This document shows positions 1-6,689 of a DNA stretch of 64,000 nucleotides, one piece after another. Origin of the DNA: Enterococcus innesii (GTDB lineage: Bacteria; Bacillota; Bacilli; Lactobacillales; Enterococcaceae); NCBI GenBank assembly GCA_018982785.1, contig JAHHEN010000004.1:5001-69000 (forward strand), written 5' to 3'. Under the pieces are notes generated by a model, which was not told the DNA's origin, ran no database searches, and saw nothing but the letters and a program-made list of their open reading frames with translations. The position numbers were made by a program, and so were the translations under genes. Every line of letters begins with the position of its first letter. Positions within the stretch are counted from its first letter, which is position 1.

Positions 1-824
1 AAAGAAAAGCAAATCGTAACGATCAAAATCAATGATTATGACACTGAGATTTTTTATTTGGAAGATTTTATACAAACAAAATACAATTTAAAGCGAGTTG
101 AAGTCATAGATGATCGTGACTTTGAAACTAAGGAGGCAGTCAAAGAGGCGATTGCGAAACGTTCTGCAGAGTTAGTTAGGCATTTGATTCAAGAAAATGA
201 TAATGTAGGGATATCTTGGGGATCAACACTCAGCAAAATGGTTAATGTCTTAGAACCAAAAACGGGCAAAGAAGGAACCATCTGTCCCTTAGCGGGGGGC
301 CAAGCAATATCAATACAAAATTTCATGTAAATACATTGGTTTACGAAATGTCTAGAATTCTTCAAGGACAGGCAATATATATCAATTCATCGGTAATTCA
401 AGAGACCCAGGAACAAGCAGCTGCGGTTTTTTCCACAAAAAGATTCCAAGAACTTACTGCTTTATGGGACAAATTGGATTTAGCGATTGTAGGTATCGGA
501 GGAAATCTTGAAGATAATGTCAGCCAATGGCGTGACTTGTTGACTTCTCGGGATTATCAACGATTATCCCAAGAGCATGCCGTTGGAGAAGTATGCTGTC
601 GTTTTATCGACCAAGAAGGAAACAATGTCTATCAAGATTTGCAAAATAGAACAATAGGATTGACACTTGAGCAATTAAAAAACGTTCCAAAATCTGTCGC
701 GGTTGCTTATGGTGACAATAAGGCGAATGCCATTCTAGCGATTATCAAGAAAAAATATATCAATCATCTTGTCACTGATCGAAAAACAATTTTAAAGGTA
801 CTAGCACTTGATAGTGCCCAATAA
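1..824 (+). CDS. SorC-family sugar-binding transcriptional regulator, 5'-truncated by the window and frameshifted
   Basis: This is the effector-binding part of a SorC-type regulator; the DNA-binding N-terminus lies left of the window. Frame 1 is open from base 1 (the TTG at 58 is internal, not a start) to about 299, and the protein continues in frame 3 to the stop at 824. Joining the frames at the G6 run 294-299 gives PLAGGPSNIN followed by HVNTLVYEM, a characteristic conserved stretch of these effector domains. One G is therefore missing relative to an intact gene. Family members bind phosphorylated sugars and control neighbouring uptake operons, so the PTS genes starting at 1145 are the likely target (inference). 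A strong terminator follows directly. The family is clear; the effector is unknown. Confidence 0.75.
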
Positions 825-831
825 CTATATG

Positions 832-868
832 AAAAGCTAAGAAACGAGGATCGTTTTTTAGCTTTTTT
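832..868 (+). terminator. intrinsic terminator after the SorC regulator
   Basis: The arms AAAAGCTAA and TTAGCTTTT, with an inner AAACGA/TCGTTT pairing, form a long hairpin that ends in a T run. It separates the regulator from the PTS operon, so that operon must have its own promoter. Confidence 0.85.
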
Positions 869-906
869 AATACTGTGAAAAATTGATCCCTCAAGTACTA
901 AGAAAA

Positions 907-935
907 ATTGATATTGCACGAACGTGCAAATCAAT
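907..935. promoter_or_regulatory. palindrome in the PTS upstream region, candidate operator
   Basis: TTGCACGAACGTGCAA (914-929) is a perfect inverted repeat. It is flanked by ATTGAT on the left and ATCAAT on the right, which extend the symmetry with one unpaired base. It lies in the 320-base gap between the regulator and the PTS operon and has no T run, so it looks more like a protein-binding site than a terminator. Assigning it to the adjacent SorC protein is inference. Confidence 0.4.
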
Positions 936-958
936 TGGAAGGACTGAAACCTCATTGA

Positions 959-972
959 CGAATACGCTTTCA
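959..972. promoter_or_regulatory. possible cre (CcpA) site upstream of the cellobiose-type PTS
   Basis: CGAATACGCTTTCA matches the catabolite-responsive element consensus TGWAARCGYTWNCW at 12 of 14 positions. Position in front of a PTS operon fits carbon catabolite control. The remainder of the gap 869-1144 shows no convincing -35/-10 pair. Confidence 0.35.
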
Positions 973-1144
973 GATGGTAATTTTTTAATTGTGAAAGGAT
1001 TAACTTTCGTTTTCATATGAAACTCTACATATCTCTTTTCATTAGTCTGCGAGTTTTAAGAAAAGGATGTTGACGAGAGCTAGTAAAATCGTTAGGAGGG
1101 AAATTAATTAGTAGGTTCGAAAATAAAAAGAGGGGTGAGCAATT

Positions 1145-1492
1145 ATGGAAAGGATTGAAGTAGATCAAGTTGTAATGGGATTAATCTTAAATGCTGGGAA
1201 TGCAAAACAGCATATTTATCAAGCATTAAAGTGTGTTAAAGAAGGTACGTTGGCTAAAAGTGAAGAAGAAATTAGACTTGCAGAAGAAGCTCTGACCGAA
1301 GCACATAATATCCAGACAAGTTTTTTAGTAAAAGAAGCGAACGGGCAGGCAAGTGAGATCACAGCTCTTTTTATTCACGCACAAGATCATTTAATGACAA
1401 CGATAACTGAAATCAACCTCATTAAAGAAATTATCGAAATGAGAAAAGAATTCAAAAATTTACTTAAGATAGGAGAAATAGAAAATGATTAA
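1145..1492 (+). CDS. PTS lactose/cellobiose-family EIIA component
   Basis: A 115-residue EIIA of the lactose/cellobiose family, an all-helical cytoplasmic phosphocarrier that passes phosphate from HPr to EIIB. The phosphorylated histidine is His78 in the segment LFIHAQDHLM, at the place expected for LacF/CelC proteins, and the length is typical. It starts at ATG 1145 behind GAGGGGTGAG, and its last codons overlap the EIIB gene by 8 bases, so EIIA, EIIB and EIIC are one transcript. Substrate cannot be told from EIIA alone. A similar set (SorC-type regulator, EIIA, EIIB, EIIC, glycyl radical enzyme, aldolase, gldA) occurs in streptococci and suggests this PTS feeds the glycyl radical enzyme route downstream. 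Confidence 0.9.
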   Translation: MERIEVDQVVMGLILNAGNAKQHIYQALKCVKEGTLAKSEEEIRLAEEALTEAHNIQTSFLVKEANGQASEITALFIHAQDHLMTTITEINLIKEIIEMRKEFKNLLKIGEIEND

Positions 1493-1814
1493 AATTGGTT
1501 TATTTTGTGCAGCAGGGTTCTCAACGGGTATGTTAGTTAATAACATGAAAGTTTCGGCTGAAAAAAGACACATCGATGTACTTATCGAGGCGTATCCTCA
1601 GTCGAAATTATGTGATTGCGTAGAAGACATCGATGTGGCATTACTGGGTCCGCAGGTTAGTTATACATTTGATCAATCAGAAGCGATTTGTAAAGATTGT
1701 GATGTTCCAATAGCAGTTATACCAATGGCTGATTATGGGATGTTGGATGGTGATAAAGTATTAAGTCTTGCGCTAAGCTTGTCTGAGAAAAAATACCTAT
1801 GTAAAGGAGGGTGA
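1485..1814 (+). CDS. PTS lactose/cellobiose-family EIIB component
   Basis: A 109-residue cytoplasmic EIIB of the lactose/cellobiose family. The phosphocysteine is Cys8 in GLFCAAGFSTGMLV, followed by the small-residue phosphate loop usual for CelA/ChbB proteins. It takes phosphate from the EIIA encoded just upstream (8-base overlap) and gives it to the sugar held by EIIC. Its stop codon at 1812-1814 lies inside the spacing region of the EIIC ribosome site, so the two are translationally linked. The sugar is unknown; the genomic context points to a polyol or hexose-like compound processed by the downstream glycyl radical enzyme, aldolase and glycerol dehydrogenase (inference). Confidence 0.9.
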   Translation: MIKIGLFCAAGFSTGMLVNNMKVSAEKRHIDVLIEAYPQSKLCDCVEDIDVALLGPQVSYTFDQSEAICKDCDVPIAVIPMADYGMLDGDKVLSLALSLSEKKYLCKGG

Positions 1815-1816
1815 AA

Positions 1817-3126
1817 ATGAAAACTATTGATACCCAAAAAATAATTATCCCGATAATGAAATTTGTTAATCGAAAAGGAATCATAGCTTTAAAAGATGGG
1901 ATGCTCGCAATTTTGCCACTTACCGTTGTAGGCTCAATTTTTTTGATCATTGGACAAATGCCCTTTGAAGGTTTTAATCGCTTTCTTGCAAGTATTTTTG
2001 GAGCTGACTGGACCGAACCTTTCATGCAAGTGCATGCTGGTACCTTTGCTATTATGGGGCTGATCGCATGCTTTTCAATTGGATATTCATACGCAAAAAA
2101 TAGTGGAGTGGAGCCATTGCCAGCTGGAGTCCTTTCGCTTTCAGCCTTCTTTATTACTTTGAGGTCTTCTTATATTCCAGAAAACGGCGAACCGATTGCA
2201 GATGCTCTAAACAAAGTTTGGTTTGGCGGGCAAGGAATAATTGGCGCGATTTTGATAGGACTAACTGTGGGCGCCATTTACACCGTTTTTATCAAGAAAA
2301 AACTAGTTATTAAAATGCCAGATCAAGTTCCGCAAGCAATCGCAAAGCAATTCGAAGCAATGACTCCAGCGTTTGTCATTTTTTTACTCGCTATGGTCGT
2401 TTATGTTGTGGCGAAAGTGTTGACGGGGGGACATTTATTGAAATGATTTATGACATAATTCAAGTACCCTTGCAAGGATTGACGGGCTCGTTACCTGGCG
2501 CAATTGGTATTGCTTTCTTCATTTCACTTTTATGGTGGTTCGGTGTGCATGGACAATCCGTCGTTAACGGCATCGTTACGGCATTGCTCTTATCAAATTT
2601 AGATACTAACCAAAGATTGCTATCAGCTGGAGAGCTTTCTTTAGAAAACGGCGCTCACATCGTTACACAACAGTTCCTTGATAGTTTTCTCTTACTTTCT
2701 GGATCTGGAATTACTTTTGGACTCGTTGTTGCGATGGTATTTGCCGCAAAATCGCAACAGTACAAAGCATTAGGAAAAGTAGCAGCTTTCCCAGCATTAT
2801 TTAATGTCAATGAACCAATTGTATTTGGTTTTCCAATCGTAATGAACCCTTTAATGCTGCTACCTTTCTTATTGGTACCTGTTCTTTCTGCTGCATTAGT
2901 TTATGGTGCTATTGCGATTGGCTTTATGGCTCCTTTTGCTGGTGTGACTCTCCCATGGAGCACCCCAGCAATTATTTCAGGGCTGATGGTTGCTGGTTGG
3001 CAAGGTGCTGTTGTTCAAACACTGATTCTCATCTTGTCAACAGTACTTTACTATCCCTTCTTTAAAATGCAAGATAGAATTGCTTACAACAAAGAACAAG
3101 AAATGAGTCAATCAGTAACAGAGTAA
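1817..3126 (+). CDS. PTS lactose/cellobiose-family EIIC permease, frameshifted as sequenced
   Basis: Membrane permease of the PTS, about 436 residues with many hydrophobic segments. I chose ATG 1817 because AAAGGAGG sits 7-8 bases upstream; a GTG at 1811 directly touches that site. The first frame ends at 2445 and the protein continues in another frame, where TFIEMIYDIIQVPLQGLTG is the conserved middle region. The break is at the G6 run 2425-2430: one more G would read VLTGGTFIE without interruption. The second half contains the substrate region NVNEPIVFGFPIVMNP, which is the EIIC family signature. Either a sequencing omission or a recent lesion; the intact second half without any other damage favours the former. 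It is the last gene of the IIA-IIB-IIC unit. Confidence 0.85.
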
Positions 3127-3142
3127 AATTTTTAGGTTAGAA

Positions 3143-3197
3143 GAATCGATCCCTTCAGTAGAAATCTTTCGCTCTTTTCTCACTGAGGGATCGATTT
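3143..3197 (+). terminator. intrinsic terminator after the cellobiose-type PTS
   Basis: AATCGATCCCT near 3143 pairs with AGGGATCGATT near 3185, with further pairing across the inner CAGTAGAAA/TTTCTCACTG region, and a short T run follows. It closes the PTS operon before the AhpF-like gene. Confidence 0.8.
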
Positions 3198-3243
3198 TCG
3201 TAAATTATTTAGAAAAGGTATATGAAACGAAAAGAGGAATGCG

Positions 3244-4779
3244 ATGATATTGGATCATAAAGAGCAGGAGCAATTAACACAGATTCTAGCAACCCTCAAA
3301 AATGAAATCATTATTCAAGCTTGTCTTGGTAATGACGAAAATTCTCATTACGTAAAAATCTTTCTAGATGAGTTAGCAAAGAGAAGTTCTAAGATCAGTA
3401 TTGAAGCAGCAATTCTACCTAGGACACCTGCTTTTTGTCTGTCTCGAAAAGGACAAAAAGCGCGGATTACCTTTGCGGGACTTCCATTTGGGCGTGAGTT
3501 CCCTTCCTTCTTGCGTGCTTTGCAAGAGGTAGATAGTATAGAACCTTTGTCCAAAGGTAGAATGGCCAAGCGCTTAAAAGAAATTGAGGTTCCCCTCCAT
3601 TTTGAAACGTACGTGAGTTTAACCTGTAAGAATTGTTCCGTGATTGTACAAGAATTAAATGAGCTAGCACTACTTCATTCTAAGATAAGTCACATGATGA
3701 TCGAAAGTAAGGCATTCGTTCAAGAACGATTTGAAAAGAATATTTTTTCTGTACCAACTGTTTTGTTGAATGGGGAGGTTATTTCTAGTGGACGAAAGTC
3801 TGGTGAAGAGATACTAGATATTGCATTAGGAAGGTTCAGTATAGAAGCGTTTCAAAGTAAAGGGACTTTTGATCTATTGATTGTGGGTGGCGGTCCAGCT
3901 GGGTGCAGTGCTGCAATATTTGCTGCTAGAAAGAAGCTCAGCGTCGGACTATTAGCGGAAACAATGGGTGGAAAGTTACAAGATATTGCTTCTATAGAGA
4001 ATATGATAGGATATCCATTCATAAAGGGAACGCAATTGATGGATGAAATCGACATCCATATTGGACAATATGCGATTGATCAGATGAAAAATCAACGAGT
4101 TATCCAACTAATTAAAGAAGACCAATTGATCAAAGTTAGGTTAGCAAATGGTGCAATTCTTAAAGCAAAAGCCGTTGTATTAGCTGTCGGTGCTTCTTGG
4201 AACAAACTGAATATTGCAGGAGAAGCAGAGCTTTTTAATAGAGGCGTAGCTCATTGTTCCCATTGTGATGGTCCTTTATTCGAAAATAAAAAAGTGGCCG
4301 TGATCGGCTCAAAAAATCAAGCAGTTCAAGGGGCAATTGAACTAGCCAATTATGCGAAGCATGTTTTCGTGTTGACCCATTCTGATAACGTAAAAGCAGA
4401 TAAAATTTTAGTAGAGCATTTGCTTTCTTTGAAAAACGTTACTGTGATCACGAGGGCAAATGTTCGAGAGATTTGCGGAAGAGAGCATGTTGAGGGATTG
4501 GTTTACAAACAAGGTATTTTAAATAAAACTGAGTTTCTTTCCTTAGATGGGGTTTTTGTTCAAATCGGCTTTGCTCCTGATACGAAGTGGCTGATAAACA
4601 GTAGAATAAATCTGAATCACAAAGGAGAAATTTGTGTTGATGAACGTGGAATGACCAATATTGAGGGAATTTTTGCAGCGGGAGATTGTACCAATTTGCC
4701 ATATAAGCAAATCGTCCTTGCGATGGCAGCCGGATGTACCGCTGCTCTAAGTGCTCATAGCTATTTACTCCATCAGTAA
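3244..4779 (+). CDS. ahpF: AhpF-type NADH:peroxiredoxin/disulfide reductase, without a neighbouring ahpC
   Basis: A 511-residue flavoprotein with the AhpF layout. It has an N-terminal double thioredoxin-like domain with one CxxC (TCKNC, about residue 129), then a thioredoxin-reductase-like FAD domain starting at GGGPAGCSAA (about residue 217), the redox pair CSHCDGP (about residue 337), an NAD-binding segment and the C-terminal FAD contact AAGDCT. AhpF passes electrons from NADH through FAD and both dithiols to the peroxiredoxin AhpC. No ahpC lies in this window, so the partner is either encoded elsewhere or is a different disulfide. The gene stands alone between two terminators, just beside the oxygen-sensitive glycyl radical genes, where a role in local redox protection would make sense (inference). 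Simple TrxB is excluded by the N-terminal domain. Confidence 0.88.
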   Translation: MILDHKEQEQLTQILATLKNEIIIQACLGNDENSHYVKIFLDELAKRSSKISIEAAILPRTPAFCLSRKGQKARITFAGLPFGREFPSFLRALQEVDSIEPLSKGRMAKRLKEIEVPLHFETYVSLTCKNCSVIVQELNELALLHSKISHMMIESKAFVQERFEKNIFSVPTVLLNGEVISSGRKSGEEILDIALGRFSIEAFQSKGTFDLLIVGGGPAGCSAAIFAARKKLSVGLLAETMGGKLQDIASIENMIGYPFIKGTQLMDEIDIHIGQYAIDQMKNQRVIQLIKEDQLIKVRLANGAILKAKAVVLAVGASWNKLNIAGEAELFNRGVAHCSHCDGPLFENKKVAVIGSKNQAVQGAIELANYAKHVFVLTHSDNVKADKILVEHLLSLKNVTVITRANVREICGREHVEGLVYKQGILNKTEFLSLDGVFVQIGFAPDTKWLINSRINLNHKGEICVDERGMTNIEGIFAAGDCTNLPYKQIVLAMAAGCTAALSAHSYLLHQ

Positions 4780-4789
4780 ATGCGCATAT

Positions 4790-4845
4790 AAAAACAATGT
4801 TTACAAAACTAGGAGTTTTTTGTTTTGTAGACATTGTTTTTTTAA
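4790..4845. terminator. bidirectional terminator between convergent ahpF-like and activase genes
   Basis: AAAACAATGT...ACAAAAC pairs with GTTTTGTA...ACATTGTTTT around a TAGGAG loop, and the hairpin ends in T or A runs on both sides. It serves the plus-strand AhpF-like gene and the minus-strand activase. Confidence 0.8.
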
Positions 4846-4859
4846 AAGCAGGTAGCTGC

Positions 4860-5648
4860 TTATCTTACAAGACAAGCTATTTGGTGGTCTTCCATGATCT
4901 TTTTATATTCAGATAAGTCTTCTGTATGAAGCTGAGGAGTTTCTGCTAGCTGATAGGTACGACCCAAGTCTTCATATTTTTGTTGACCAAATTGATGAAA
5001 TGGAAGTAACTCAATCTTACTTATGTTTAATTGATTAAACAAAAAAGCAAACTGTTCTGCATCATCCAGTCCATCATTATAGTTTGGAATGACAGGTATT
5101 CTAATTATTAAATTTGGATGAACAGCTAACGCATGCGCAAGATTTTTCAAAATCAACCCGTTATCTACTCCAGTACCTTGCCGATGTTGCTGAGAGTCAT
5201 AATGTTTTACATCAAAATAAAGGAGATCTACTTGCTTAATAAAGTTAGCAAAAACAGAAGGCTTGGCGTATCCTGTCGTTTCTGCTGCAGTATGGATCTC
5301 TTTTTCTTTGAGTATTCTCAATAGTTCAGTAGCAAATGTTGCTTGATAAAGCACTTCTCCACCAGATAAGGTGACGCCTCCGCCGGATTCTTCATAAAAA
5401 GCAATATCTTTCATCACTTCTTCTACTACCTCGTCAATTGTTTTATACTCACCAATCAAAAGACTTTTCTTTCTTGCTTGATTCCACATCATTTCTGGTT
5501 TTCCGCTTTGCGATTCAGGATTTGAACACCAAGTACAACGCAATGGGCAGCCTTTAAAGAACACGACTGTACGAATACCTGGACCATCATGGATACTAAA
5601 TTTCTGGATATTAAAAATACACGCTTTTAACTGCATCTCGGTCATCAT
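4860..5648 (-). CDS. glycyl-radical-enzyme activating protein (radical SAM, PFL-activase family)
   Basis: A 262-residue radical SAM enzyme that installs the glycyl radical on its partner enzyme using S-adenosylmethionine and a [4Fe-4S] cluster. The cluster motif is GCPLRCTWCSNPES (CxxxCxxC, about residues 34-41), with the SAM-contact segment SGGGVTLSGGEVL near residue 90. It lacks the extra cysteine-rich insert that many activases of dehydratase-type glycyl radical enzymes carry after the first motif, and so resembles the short PflA type. The start is the ATG at 5648 behind GGGAGATTCC. It is transcribed away from the DeoR gene, with a shared 150-base control region. Its client is almost certainly the glycyl radical enzyme at 6690. 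Confidence 0.88.
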   Translation of the reverse strand: MMTEMQLKACIFNIQKFSIHDGPGIRTVVFFKGCPLRCTWCSNPESQSGKPEMMWNQARKKSLLIGEYKTIDEVVEEVMKDIAFYEESGGGVTLSGGEVLYQATFATELLRILKEKEIHTAAETTGYAKPSVFANFIKQVDLLYFDVKHYDSQQHRQGTGVDNGLILKNLAHALAVHPNLIIRIPVIPNYNDGLDDAEQFAFLFNQLNISKIELLPFHQFGQQKYEDLGRTYQLAETPQLHTEDLSEYKKIMEDHQIACLVR

Positions 5649-5799
5649 TTTGGAATCTCCCGTCTCTATTTTTTTGTTTATAATAGCACAATATTAATCA
5701 TACGTAAATGATTTTAATTACGAATGAAACTTGTGTAGGCGGATATTGTAAGCTTTTACTTTCTATGATATGCTAAAAAAAATAAAATGGAGGATGGTT
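5649..5799. promoter_or_regulatory. divergent control region between activase and DeoR regulator
   Basis: This AT-rich spacer separates the two divergent genes. It contains ATTAATCATACG (about 5692-5703) and a further TGATTTTAATTACG segment, which give an imperfect inverted arrangement that could bind the DeoR protein. I see no unambiguous promoter hexamers and give this only as a likely operator region. Confidence 0.3.
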
Positions 5800-6543
5800 A
5801 TGTCGAGAGAAGAAGAAATTATCTCCTTGGTGAGTAAAAATAAAAAAATTGAAGTAAACGAACTGGCACAATTGTTGAAAGTATCGCAAGTAACGATTCG
5901 AAAAGATTTGGATAAACTAGAGGCAAGAGGAATTCTTCATCGCCAACATGGTTTTGCCCGCATTAGTAATCAAGATGATATTAACTATCGTTTAGCTTAT
6001 AATTATGAGCTAAAACGAAAAATCGCAAGAAAAGCTGCTGAAATCGTAAATGATGGCGAAACGGTTATGATTGAATCTGGCTCAACATGCACACTTTTGG
6101 CGGAAGAACTTGCATATAATAAAAATGATATTACGATTATTACAAATTCATGCTTTATTGCTTCTTATATCAGAAAAGCCGAATCCGTTAACGTGGTCTT
6201 GATTGGTGGAGAATATCAAAAAGATTCTCAAGTAAATGTCGGTCCACTCGTGAAAAAGTTGATCAGCGAGTTTCATGTGAACAAATTATTTGTGGGAATC
6301 GACGGTTTCGATGAACGACGTGGTTTTACAGGGAGCAATATCACTCGGTGTGACACGGCCAATACAATGATGACTGCGGCAGATAAAACAATCGTTTTAA
6401 CAGACTCTAGCAAATTCTCACAAGTTGGTGTCGTATCTGAATTTGCCTTTGAAGATATTGCGATGGTTTTTACTGACAAGGGAATTGCTGCTGAAAAAGT
6501 AACTTTTTTAAAGAATAAAGAAATTTCAGTGATTACTATATAA
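5800..6543 (+). CDS. DeoR-family transcriptional regulator
   Basis: A 247-residue DeoR-type repressor. Residues 1-55 form the winged helix, including VSQVTIRKDLDKLE, and the rest is the sugar-phosphate sensor domain with EIVNDGETVMIESGSTC, ITNS and the C-terminal ADKTIVLTDSSKF signature. I placed the start at ATG 5800 because TGGAGG lies 7-8 bases upstream; the ATG at 5770 would add ten residues with no ribosome site. Such proteins respond to phosphorylated sugar intermediates. It sits between the activase and the glycyl radical enzyme and probably controls both the divergent activase and the downstream enzyme operon (inference). Confidence 0.88.
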   Translation: MSREEEIISLVSKNKKIEVNELAQLLKVSQVTIRKDLDKLEARGILHRQHGFARISNQDDINYRLAYNYELKRKIARKAAEIVNDGETVMIESGSTCTLLAEELAYNKNDITIITNSCFIASYIRKAESVNVVLIGGEYQKDSQVNVGPLVKKLISEFHVNKLFVGIDGFDERRGFTGSNITRCDTANTMMTAADKTIVLTDSSKFSQVGVVSEFAFEDIAMVFTDKGIAAEKVTFLKNKEISVITI

Positions 6544-6550
6544 AAATAAA

Positions 6551-6584
6551 AAGGAGGATGCACGATCGTGCATCCTCTTTTTTA
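6551..6584 (+). terminator. intrinsic terminator after the DeoR gene
   Basis: GAGGATGCACGA and TCGTGCATCCTC form a perfect inverted repeat followed by TTTTTT. It separates the regulator from the glycyl radical enzyme promoter. Confidence 0.9.
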
Positions 6585-6607
6585 TTAAGAATTTTGCGTA
6601 TTCGCGT

Positions 6608-6637
6608 TTGACCATTTGTGAAAAATTGTGCTATATT
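6608..6637 (+). promoter_or_regulatory. promoter of the glycyl radical enzyme operon
   Basis: TTGACC (6608-6613) and TATATT (6632-6637) are separated by 18 bases, a reasonable vegetative-sigma promoter. The predicted RNA starts about 45 bases before the start codon at 6690. Confidence 0.6.
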
Positions 6638-6689
6638 AGTTTCGAAAGAAAGATAAAATGTTTCAAATGAAGAAAAGGAGCGCGTGAAT

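Noticed and set aside
3244-4779. Thioredoxin reductase
   Set aside because: The protein has the extra N-terminal thioredoxin-like region with its own CxxC and the length of AhpF.
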